Below, piece by piece: positions 30,719-41,600 of a DNA stretch of 64,000 bases. The notes beneath the pieces were generated by a model. That model saw only the letters and a program-made list of their open reading frames with translations, was not told the DNA's origin and ran no database searches. The position numbers and the translations under genes are program-made. Position 1 is the first letter of the stretch. Each line of letters begins with the position of its first letter. Source of the DNA: Hetaerina americana (taxonomy: Eukaryota; Arthropoda; Insecta; Odonata; Calopterygidae); NCBI GenBank assembly GCA_022747635.1, contig JAKTNV010000063.1, positions 1,984,001-2,048,000 on the forward strand. Reading direction: 5' to 3'.

Positions 30719-33700
30719 TTACTCAGTTGAACTCTGAGGTTTTTTTATCACCTCTTCTTTCAATCTCTTTGCCAGGGCTTTGCGGATTTGCAGGGTTTTT
30801 GGGTTAATGTCACCATTGCCAACATTTACTGAATGAGAAGTTTCTGCTGCAGCGCCAGACTGTGGGATTTCCCCCACGGCACCAGCATTGGTATTACTCA
30901 TTGTGAGCTCTTCTTCTCGTTTCTTCAATTGCACAAGTTTGTCCCTCTGTGATTTCAGGTACTCTTTCCGTTTCTGCAGTTTTTCTTCGGCCTGGGAAGG
31001 GGCAACAAAATATCATTATTGTAAAATAAGTGAGTGTAACATACTTTTTGATTAAAGTTTGAAGAAATGAGTCAGATTATTTTAGTTAACTATTCTGAGT
31101 TAACTATTCTAGCTACGATGTTTATCAGGATGGTTTTCTTGCAAAATTGTTAGTGTTGAACAAGAGTTTTATAACACATAAATTGTGAGATTTTTGGAAG
31201 AAAGAGACTGGGGAAAAAATAATACAATAAAACCGAATCAGTTTGATCCAACTTATTTGGAAATATCAAGTTAATTTTTTCTCAATGCGTAGCAAAATAA
31301 GTTAAACAATAAAATAGGAGAAAATAAACCAGAGGTGTAGCAATACATTTATTTGGGCATTATTTTAGAGGAAAGGGGGCATAGTAACTTTGTGTCATTT
31401 GGTGAAGAATAACATTAGGCATTTGCAAAAAGAGAAATGATGATGGGTACACTAACTAAAGTGTGACAAAAAGATCAGCAAAGACTTTAATATGGAACTT
31501 AAAGATTATGGATGTACGAATTGGTCTCTGAGGCAAGAGGATGGTAGTAGATTAGAGGGTTTTGAGATGTGGGTATCACAGTGAATAGGAGAAAAAAGTT
31601 GGACCGAGAGTAAGACAAATGCCAATGTTTTAAATAGGGCGGGCAAAAAGAGGATTTTGCATGGAGAAATCCAAAAAAAAAGGCAGAGGAAGGGGATAAA
31701 GGAAATATTGAAAGGTTGTGATAATTTGAAGACCATCATATAAGGGTAGGTGGGGCAGCGGATGGAATAGAGTAGGTTTTTTTGGACAGCATGAAGGCAG
31801 GCAGAAGTTACAATGAATTGAAGAAGGAAATAATGATAGGCAATGAAAGAGAAATTTATTTCAATTCAAAAAAGTAAACAGTCACTAGGGATTAAGCAAA
31901 TCTACCTTCAAATGTCCCTTTTTCGGAATGGTCATCAGCTGCCTCGTTGCGTTCTCTTTTGTCTTGTCAATATCAAGAATTTTGTGCTGTAGTTGCAGGT
32001 GACTTGTCCCAAGCCACAAATGATGACCTAGGTTTTCTAAAAAAGTTCACAATTGGAGATGAGTCATGGGTCTATGGCTATGACCCTGAAACAAAAGCTC
32101 AGCATTCCCAACAGTCGGTAGACAAAATAAAGGAGATTGTGACGAGGCAGCTGATGACCATTCCGAAAAAGGACTTTGCCTATTCTTTTTAAAAGTGGTA
32201 GAGATGCTGGGATAAATGCGTGAGGTCCCAAGGGGAGTATTTTGAAGGGTACTACGGCCTCATTGTTCTAGATAGGCTATTTTCCCAAAATATTGCATGA
32301 ATAAAGTGGAATAGCAATCTTAGGAACTCTATTTCCTAAACTTAATATTAGTTCCAAGGGTATGCCATTAATCCCTGGTGTTTGGTTTTCCCTTAGGTCC
32401 TGTACTGCAGCATCAAACTCAAACCTTCAGATGTAGTATCCTCTCTCATCATCAATGACTGCATCCTCTTCTTCCAGTATTATAGCATGAATTTATTTTA
32501 TATCACAGATTCTCTACATAGATTAATTTCTATAAAGGATTCTCCAAATACTCACTCCATATATTCACTTTATTCTTATCTATAATTTCAGCACTGAGTG
32601 AGTTCCTCTTGTGCCTTCCACTGGGTCAAGTTCTCCAGCTCTGCCAAAGTTTTGTAGACTGACTAGTTAACTGTCTTGAGGGCTTCTGAATTCCATTTTG
32701 CCAACAGCCATTTCATTTCCTTTATACCTAAGATCTCTAAATCTATTCTATACACATTTAATTTAATTCTTTAACATACAGCATTCCTTGAATGACCCCC
32801 TGGATTCCAGGCCCCAATTGTAATTGATTCAGACATATGTTGATACACTCTCTGGAGTGCTCCCCACATTGAGATCCAAATCAGGCTCTACATTACTTCC
32901 ATAAACTTAAGTTGACAGGGTTCTATTTCACATGTAATTCGAATCAATTAAAAAGATAAAGAAGAATGGGTGAGCTGCAGCTTCTTGGGAGAGTATAGTT
33001 GCTCACTTCATTCTAAGCCAATGGTGTGAGAATTTCAAAAATTTATGCCAAGGTGGTCCTTTCCCTATCCTGTCAGTGGATATCCACCACACTCTGGCGA
33101 TCGCTACTTGGTTTCAGATAGGAGATCCCAAAGACATGAGGACAAATGTGCTCCATCCACTAAGCTATCATACCAAAGGCTTTCATATTTCTGCTATAGC
33201 ATTCAGTGAGCCATGCTTGCATTTTATTTCAATGGTAAACTTACTGCCGTCAGGCCAGAAGAAGGTCTTCTGGTTGCATTCATACTTCACTCATTTACAC
33301 ACTTCATTACATCAGATTAAAAAACTTAATTCTTTATTTACATTTGAAGGTACTCACCATAAGCAATGAGTCAGGCTGAGGTCCCATTTTTTCAGGTTCC
33401 ACAGTTTTTGATTTGGAAGCAGCAGCTAGAATTAGCAATGGATATATATTGGTTGTTAGCCATCCAAACTCTAGCATGCATAATCCACTTGTGCAGTATT
33501 TTTCAAGTGCAATGTGCATATCAATTTCTTTTCAGAGTGCTTCAAAAACCAATTAAGGCTTTGCAGAATATAAGTGATGCCCATCAAAGTAAATAGGATG
33601 CCTCCAAGAATTTCTCACTTGGAACATATGTGGTCTTTCTGGTTTTCCCCCCTGCTGCTAAACTGGCTTCATTTTCTTCTTTATCCACTTTTTTAATTCC

Positions 33701-36700
33701 CATTGTGTTTTCATTACATGAACTCAGCCTCGGGGAGGGCATGTCATTTGTCTTGGTTTCATGCTCTAGAGATAGCCTGCAAAACCAAAGTAATGAAATC
33801 TCTGGTGAACTAATATGACAATCCATTTCACATCAAAATTAAATTTAAAAGATACACCTACTCAAACTAGTGAGTTTTCTTGCAAGGTTGACAACCCAGC
33901 AAGCACAATGGATTTCTAAATTTGAAAAAGAAAAACCATGAAGAACCACTGTCAATGTCAACTTTTTATTAGTAATATTTCTCAGAGGAGACAAAAGTAT
34001 TTTTTTAAAGAATGAAGTGGCTAGCTCTTTGAACAGTTACATGAGCTAAACCAATTTCTTATCATAACTAGCAGAATAATAGAAATTATGTATTGTAGCA
34101 ATGAAATCAGTAGTTGCCTCCATTTATTGCTCACCTAATAGTGACTTCAATTTGTTCTTTGAACAATTGTAGAAGGTTCTACATTTTCAAAACCTATATG
34201 TACATATCGTTATTTGTACTGACTTAATAGTTAACATGCTTTGCTTTAAATGCTGTCTGTTCAAGTTGATAATAATAGTATTTATTCAAAATTAAGTTTA
34301 GTAGCCATAATATATTAAGTATACAAGAGAACAAATGCACATATATACAGAAAATCTCATGAGGTCTGAAGACATCACATTATAAATCAAGATGTATTAT
34401 GTCCTCAAAGTTCCCATCAAAATACTCTCCAACACAGTAGAATGTTCTAAATACCAGCCACAAGGAAATACATTCAATAATTTTAACTTTTCTGACCTTC
34501 CAAAGAAACTGCAGGAGATGCTGCAACAGTAACTTTTTATGCAGTCATCCGCTACTATGCATTTCAATGCAATAATTTCAGAGTGTAAACATCATTTGCC
34601 TTGACCCGGATCCCTCAATGTCCAGTCGAGTGGCGCATCACGCATGACTACAATTACCTGTGACATTGTATGTACGGTATTTCGTCACAACATCTTGTTC
34701 CTTTAAAAGCCCCAAAATTACAGAGTTTAAGAGGAGGCCTCGATAGCTTAACTGGCTAAAGCACTTGACCGGACATTAAGGGATTCAGGTTCGAATCCCC
34801 GTCAAGGCGAATGATTTTTACACTCTAAAATTGTTGCGTCTTCGGGCCTTGTCAGGTAACATGTTTAAAAGTGCTAGGCTTAAATTACCATTGAGACTGT
34901 GCATCTTAGCTAGTCTGCACAGACAGACATTTCATTTACCTTTGTTCCTAGTGACATGGGAATGGACGGTAGATGGCACACAATCAGAATTTCTCAAATG
35001 TGAAGCATGGTGTGTCACATGGCTCTGTAATCTGGCTCCTATTTTTTGGTGATGATGAATGACCTGGTGTTTAATGTAACTGCTGACTGTGTCCCCTTTG
35101 CTGATGTCAATACATTGTGGCATAAGGTTACTGATCTCAGGGATGCCGCAGATTTCTTTTGATACTCTGACATAAGCCACCAACTGGTTTTCAGCCCAAA
35201 ATATACTTAGTAACATCTAAAACCCAATTTCCTATTTGCATCCTAAAATCTGTGATGTCCTTGCTCAGAAAACTACTTGGGTTTCATCTAGACCCCAAAT
35301 TAACATGGAGTAGTCATATTTTGTCTTTACTAAAAAAAACTAAAACCATGGGTTAGTAAAATATCATATCAATGCATAGCTATCTTGCATTTTTCCACTC
35401 CCATTTCACATATGGCCTTAAGACTCTAGGAGCATACATGATATGTGAAGCTGATAGTTTTACTTCAAATAAGGTGGCCAACTATTCAACCTACTCAGGC
35501 TATCTTGAAAATTGTAACCCAATCTTTGTAGGTCTGAAAATTATTGTTAGTAGGTATTAAGATTAGTGAGTGCCTCAACAGCTGTAGTAATTTTGCACTA
35601 CCTAAAGCCAATCAAAAACTCAGTACATATACCATTAGTACTTCAGGAGAAATTTGAAGTATCCATTTAAACATGATATATAAATCAATATATCCTAATA
35701 TTATAATAGGCTGAATACATCAATTTCTTTTTAAAATATCATAAATACTACTGGTATTCTCGAGGTTATCTCCTGAAATATGGGATATGTCGCCCTTTGC
35801 ATTTAGCACTTCGCCCATATCCCAGAACTTTTCAAACTCTACCAGGGGATGCCTCACACTGAAGAGAGTCAAAGTCATCACAATGGGGCTGTACCTTTTC
35901 TTCCAAAAAGAAATGGATGCCCAATTCTCACACAAGTGATTGTGCCTTCTTATATTCGATAACTTCTAACAGAAGCAAGCCATACTGATATCATGGACTT
36001 AATTCTCTCCACCATTCCAAGGCTATGCTTTACAACTTAGCCTTTAGATCGTAGATAGCAAAGTAAATTAAACCTCGGGTCCAACCAGTTTTCTTTAGTT
36101 ACGGCATCAGCCTTATTTCATTTCCAGCTATTCCTATGCAACCAGGAATCCATAAGTGTCATTTGCACTCCTTCCCTTTTAAGTGAAAGGATAGGAATGA
36201 ATTTCCTGGGCAAACTGTATGTAAGGAAAAGAAACTAGAGATGGTTAACGGTGCATTTAGGAAGCCTGCGCAAACAAAGAAAGCTAGCACTGTTGCGAAT
36301 AATCGTCCTTAATTTCGTTTTTATGGCCAAAATGTCCACTGCAAACTCAGCACATAGTGGATTCTGCTTTACTTTCCACATTCCGCGATAGGGCAATACC
36401 ATGGTGCAGGCTGAATCTGACTTAAACCAGAAATCTTTCATGGGGACAGTGTTGGAGATCATTCCCAGGAATAACTAGGGATTGGCCCTGAGGGAGCCAA
36501 AGGCCAATCACAAGCCTGCATTGTGAGTTACAGGTGTATGTCTGTGGTATGTCTAAGGTGTCTTAGATAAGACACAGTCGAGGGACAAACTAAGTGTAAT
36601 CCAACTTGGAACACACAAGCACTAGTGTAAGTAAAATCAAAGGATTGCGCTCAGCACCCGCAAGTCATGAGTCTAAGGAAGCATAAGATGTTTACCTTCT

Positions 36701-38012
36701 GATAGTACTTATCATGCGAAGTGCGAATATGCTCCCTCCAGTCCAATAAGCAGTCAAATACCATTTCTAGTAAACAGATGAGTTGCACAAATGGAAGATT
36801 TCCTTTTAAGAATGCACAACGTTAACACGCCAGTATGCAAATCATTGGACCTTAACTTGGCTTTTGCTGTGATGAGCACAGAACCCGAATTAGAATATTG
36901 CTATGAAAGTAACATTAGATAAAATATGGGTATTTTTGGAGGGTGATTACATTTAGCATTATCAGTACGAATAATTCATTATTTTTAAAAATATCAATAA
37001 GACTACATTAACCATTCTATATATACGAAGGCACCTACTTGACAACTTGTTTCTCCAAAACACTTTCGCACTTATCTCTTTTAGGCGAAAAGTTAAGTAC
37101 GTAAGATTGCGGTGTGACACCAAAACGATTATGAATCATCTCGAGAGCCTGGAGCTGTAGGTCCAAATTTTTCTCGGCCATCATCTGCTGAAATATATCC
37201 ATATCATTCGCGGCCCATATCTGCTCAAACAAAGTCTGAAACATAGATATTATATTAGCCAATGTAAGCAATGACTAAAATGGCAATCAATATATAATGT
37301 AGGTATTTACTTGATGCAGCTTTGCCTCTATCTCCCCCGTTGGTTCACAACAAGCATTTTCAAATTCAGCTGGAGTAATACCCATTTCTTCCATATATGT
37401 TCCCAGCATATAATCCACCTTCATCCCAACATAATTTAACGAAAGTGTACAATTTTATTCCCAATAATTTGTTCTACGTGTGCAGGATGCAGTAGTGTAT
37501 GATAGAAAGGTGTATTACACCTGAGTTACTGTCTATAAATGAATTTAATAGACTGTGAAAACATTCTTACCAAATTTTTGTATTCGTTGTGGATCTTACT
37601 GTGTTCCTCTGTAGTATTCTCCCCCGATTCGAAAACTAAAATGTTAACAATGTATCACATGCATCAATACTGTTTTTCAATCATTATTAATAACAAACAT
37701 TCAATGGAAAAAAGGTCGAAAAAATTTGATTGCATCAGTCAATCTAAAGTTCTTGGCGTCAGAAAAAATGTTTAGATTCCAGCAAAACATTATTTATTTT
37801 TGCAAGACGTTAACTGCATATATTGAAACGCCATCAAAACGTTCCTTCTAAAATGCAGTCCGATACCTCTGCATGGCTTAGCATTTACACACTTTTTAAC
37901 ACTTACATATAGATTTCTGCTCGACAAAGGAATTGATTGGGCCGTTCCACAGAGGTCCCTTTAAAAATCCGACCAACGAGTCAAAGACCCACGATTTATC
38001 TTCTGAACTCAT
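30719..38012 (-). CDS. CFAP36: Cilia- and flagella-associated protein 36 (CCDC104), complete
   Basis: Seven - strand exons: 38012-37907, 37635-37571, 37418-37311, 37235-37039, 33776-33619, 33425-33358 and 30991-30719 (stop TAA at 30721). Donors and acceptors are canonical and phases close exactly: 975 nt, 324 residues (human protein about 342). Residues about 1-125 form the BART-like, ARL2/ARL3-binding domain: SWVFDSLVGFLKGPLWNGPI, YMEEMGITPAEFENACCEP and DIFQQMMAEKNLDLQLQALE. A charged linker follows. The last exon is a coiled-coil C-terminus (EEKLQKRKEYLKSQRDKL) ending in ALAKRLKEEVIKK, the most diagnostic stretch. Known role: binds ARL3-type GTPases at the ciliary base or axoneme. The start codon is the first ATG after a perfect RFX X-box. 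The 3.3-kb and 2.4-kb introns hold LINE, mariner and SINE relics. Confidence 0.95.
31430..31850 (+). mobile_element. Non-LTR retrotransposon tail, family A copy 2
   Basis: Lies in the last CFAP36 intron, antisense to the gene. SLRQEDGSRLEGFEMWV and a WTESKTNANVLN block match the C-terminal region of the LINE fragments at 23925 and 59765, with several stops. Only the tail is preserved. Confidence 0.65.
31914..32300 (+). mobile_element. Internally deleted mariner relic with inverted flank
   Basis: The frame 31947-32192 carries the first catalytic block (TIGDESWVYGYDPETKAQ) followed directly by C-terminal sequence, and then CWDKCVRSQGEYFEGYY in another frame. The middle of the transposase, with the other two Asp residues, is missing. 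A segment of about 33 nt at 31918-31952 (TTTTTCGGAATGGTCATCAG and neighbours) is an inverted copy of 32138-32172 inside the relic. Confidence 0.75.
32301..33044. other. CFAP36 intron segment, nothing recognised
   Basis: AT-rich intron sequence without a feature I can support. Confidence 0.45.
33045..33180 (-). mobile_element. Possible tRNA-derived SINE relic
   Basis: On the - strand, GATAGCTTAGTGGATGGAGC resembles a tRNA box A, but a convincing box B is absent. Weak call, based on the head only. Confidence 0.3.
33777..34566. other. CFAP36 intron segment, nothing recognised
   Basis: AT-rich intron upstream (in gene sense) of the exon 33776-33619. Nothing seen. Confidence 0.45.
34567..34637 (-). 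mobile_element. tRNA-SINE, left member of inverted pair (deleted)
   Basis: The - strand reads CCACTCGACTGGACATTGAG, then GGATCCGGGTCAAGGC, then AAATGATGTTTACACTCTGA. This matches the element at 34737 but lacks its box B. Confidence 0.55.
34737..34840 (+). mobile_element. tRNA-SINE, right member of inverted pair
   Basis: 34737-34808 folds like a tRNA: acceptor GCCTCGA/TCAAGGC with one mismatch, box A TAGCTTAACTGGCTAAAGCA and box B GGTTCGAATCCCC. It is not a functional tRNA, because the anticodon loop CCGGACA lacks U33 and the anticodon stem has a mismatch. The tail ATGATTTTTACACTCTAAAA is shared with the inverted partner at 34567. Confidence 0.6.
35060..35360 (+). mobile_element. Non-LTR RT fragment (family B) in CFAP36 intron
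   Basis: In broken frames, VPFADDVNTLWHKV (RT active-site FADD, about 35090-35130) is followed by KLLGFHLDPKLTWSSHI (about 35262-35312). That is the usual order in Jockey/CR1-type reverse transcriptases. Stops and frame shifts make it a relic. Confidence 0.65.
35361..37038. other. CFAP36 intron segment, nothing recognised
   Basis: 1.7 kb of intron upstream (in gene sense) of the LINE relic, with no further coding or repeat signal that I can support. Confidence 0.45.
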
Positions 38013-38678
38013 ATTTCAAGAAAAACCGTGTACCCGCCGATTTCATGCGTAACGAGTACTGAATGTCATTCAAAACATTGCGTTGCCATGGCAACGAGGA
38101 AAGTGTTTCAGCTGAGATGAGATATGCGCGCATCATTCCTCTTTGTTTACTTGTGCCATCGAAGTTATTCAATAATCTGCCTTAGAAAAGTAATTCAGCC
38201 GCTACAGACCTGTTAGTATAGCATCCACCGCAAGTGTAGCATTAATATAAAGTGTTGAATGACTACCCAGACGTGGTAGACCATAATCCTAATTAATCAT
38301 CATCATTACTTTTGTTTCCGGGCGCGATTTCGATCGTAAGTACTTATGTAGAAAAAAGGTTTACATTCCTTCTTGCGAGAATATATGCAACGAACATTGG
38401 TAAATTTAAGTGTAAGACAAGCAGAATTCTGAGTTCTATTCTAGACATTACATTCATAAATGAATATAGACAGGTTATTATATTAGAATTATATTTCTCT
38501 TCATTGTGGTGTCGTGGTAATTATCAAACGTTTCGTATGTCAATTGTTCTGAGCCATGTGGTTAATATGCATCCTCTGTCTATCGTGTCACGTTTGAATT
38601 ATTATTTAATAATGTTTTTTTGGTTATAAGGCAGGTGTTGCAATTGAGGAGACTTCAAAAAATAGGCGCGTGGTAGAA
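38013..38678. promoter_or_regulatory. Shared divergent promoter region
   Basis: The 666 bp between the start codons of CFAP36 (- strand) and the downstream + strand gene. It contains the X-box at 38082-38095. The + strand gene may have an untranslated first exon here, since a possible acceptor (TTGGTTATAAG) ends at 38630. No other motif is called. Confidence 0.55.
38082..38095. promoter_or_regulatory. RFX X-box
   Basis: GTTGCCATGGCAAC is a perfect 14-bp palindrome that exactly matches the RFX transcription-factor X-box consensus. It ends 70 bp upstream of the CFAP36 ATG. Known biology: RFX factors drive ciliary genes through X-boxes placed close to the start. Its presence before a ciliary gene strongly suggests it is used. 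The symmetric site could also affect the divergent gene. Confidence 0.85.
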
Positions 38679-41600
38679 ATGAAGACGAGAAAATCAATGT
38701 CTGGTGAAGATGAAAAGGCAGAAGATCACCATGAAAGGTGCAATCAGGAAGATACGGATAACAATGAAATAGTCAGCCCTCCAATCGTGAGAAAACTAAG
38801 ATCAAGAGTTATCACGCCAGACCGAGCCCTTTTCAAAATCAAGACACCTAAATCACAGCGTAAATCAATCAAAGACAACGCCAGCTCTTCCTTCCCCAAC
38901 GATAATGAAGTTGAAACGCCATCCACAGATTCAAGAAAATCTGTCAGCTTAACAAAAACTCCTAAGTCAATAAAACGATTTTCTGCTGCTAACTTATTCA
39001 AAATTATAGAAGAAAAGGAGGAAATGAGCATTGAATTAAATAACCAAGAGACTGGTTCTAAATATGAAGTGTTAAATCGCATTATATCTAAGGATCATTC
39101 ACCAGTCAAGGAAACTGTAATGTCCAGTAATGAAGGAACAAGGGATATCTCTATCCTTAGGGGAAATGGAGAAGAATTTTCAAACCAGGAATCTGTGACT
39201 AAACCTTTCAAGGTAGGTAACGTTGGTTACAATGTAAACGAACTTCCTGTTTAAAATTGCTTGTTGTCATTATATACAATAGAATAAACAATTTCGTTGG
39301 ACGTCTCGTAATTATTTATGACGATAAATGCGCGAGATAAAAACATTTTTATTGTTGTATTATTCATTGGCATGAAAGTATTTTGAGCTTGTTTTGATGC
39401 AGTGAAGATAGCTGGAAATTTCTTACATTTGCTCGTGGGAGGTTTAACTCTATGGACGATTGCAGTGTTCGATGCACAATGAAGTTGTTATGCATGGTAT
39501 ACTTACTGCTACAGGATCGCCTAACTTACAGTTTTACTGTGCATAGTCGTAATATTTGCATATGAGATGCTCGAGAATGTCATTAATAGGATCTAATTGA
39601 AGTTAAAACAATGCAAGAAAAGAGTCGAATGTGCTGTTAAGTTTAGTAAATCAATTAAATACAGAGATTGATACACCAACTTATTCATCGTTTCTTTGTT
39701 ATCCAAAATAATTCTAAGAGGAAGCAAATATCAATGTGTAAATTACAGTCATATATTACCCATTAAATTGGGAAAGTGCTCAAATGATTTTGAGAAAAAT
39801 AGCGAACATCAAATGTTTCTGTTGTAATTTATGGTCCCTAAATGCTATTTGTGAAGTTAGGTTTTATGGGTGCATTGAAATTTTATATTTAAATTAATAA
39901 TATGATGTGATAAGTCCCAAAATTTAGTTTCAGGATGAATCCACTGGAAGAGATGAGATGCAGGAGGATGGCGCAAAGAAAAATTACTTTGATGATGATC
40001 AACCCATAGAATCAGAAAATGATTCTGAAACTGATAATATGCCAGAAGCTGTGCCATTTAGTATATCCAAAAATATGGTCAGTATGGAGTTATCTGCGAT
40101 TGCTGAAGCAATCAGTAGGGAGAAAGAGAAAAAGAAAGAGCGTACAAGAAAAAAGATTGAGATGATCAGGAGCCAGAAGGCTGAAAAGGTAACATTTTTA
40201 GCATGGCTCATGTTACATTTTAGATTATTTTCTATGTTAATACTTTTGAGGGATAAATTGCCTTGGTTTTGTTGAGCATATGAATCTATTGTGTTTTGTT
40301 GATGATAATTTCAGTCACCCCAAAAGTTAGAATCCTGCAGATGCCCGAAGTAACGTGACTTGATCACCTAATTCATGTAAATTCAACAATAATGTATGGC
40401 CCATGTGTGTGGATAACAATATTTTGGCTGTGGGTTTGACGTTATATTCATTTTATGTTGAATGTTAACTAAATTCCTGATGAATAAATTATTCAATTTC
40501 CTATTGTGGGAAATAATGATTCCTGCATACTACTCTAATATGTATGTGTACAATTTCAGTGTCTTCCAGAATACTGCTCTTTTCACATTCAGAGACTCCT
40601 TTATATTACCCTTTTACTTGCATATGACTCAAAGTTAAATAGAGCTGCCTCTAGCCACTTTTCAATATTGTTACTGTAGGTTGTGGGGGTGATGGAATTT
40701 CAGGCAACATATCTATGTAAAGTTGGATTCTTAATGGAGCTTTTAGGAACATTTATTTCAACTCATAGATGCAGCTGTTGGCTCTAGGATGTAATCTTCT
40801 TATATTTTCTGATACTCTGTGTAGGATATGAGTTGCATATTACCTGGATCATCTTAGCATACAGAGCCATTAGTGTTGAGCCACCTTCTCATTATCATGT
40901 GGTAGGTATTCCATAGAGAAGACTCGTCTGGGATTGTATGTCTGCGTTACTTACACTATAGACCCTTTAAATACAGGATTATTGACACTCCCTCCGTGAT
41001 AGGTTCAATGTTCCACTATTTCACATAGGTTTTCATTAAATTCTAATTTGTTTTATGGTTCCCAATTGCCTTGAGCAGCCAGTTAATTATACTTTTAAGA
41101 AGCGTGTGAACTTTGGTCAATGCACCTTTCGATTGTGGCCCTTCATGTACAAGCTGCAAATGTTGATAAGTTTTTTGCAAGAGACCTTTGAATGAAAAAG
41201 ATATTTTAATTAACATTTTTTGTACAGACTCATTGACAGTAGCACTGAAGTTCAAGTATTCTAGTATTGCTATTTCAAGGATTTTGAGTTCAGTTTGATG
41301 TATTTATTGGCAATAATCAATAAATCCATCACCATTATGCGACTCTATGGGGTCCATGAAAATCACCTACCATGAACATAAAAGAACTAAAAGATGCCAA
41401 TCTGATGAGTTTAATGTATAATTATTAAAATATAAATTCCCTGGTGTTATTCTAATATCATCATAATTACTGAAATGTAATTATGTGGTAAAATAATGAC
41501 AAAAGATTAATAAAATCACCATGGTTTATGGACAGATTTTATTGTTTCTACGAGATTTACCTTTGCAAATGTGTTGGTAATGTAAAAAGTTTAATGAAAC

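Noticed and set aside
34737..34808. Possible functional tRNA gene
   Set aside because: The cloverleaf is imperfect: U33 is missing, the acceptor and anticodon stems each have a mismatch, and a tail shared with a nearby inverted copy marks it as a SINE head.
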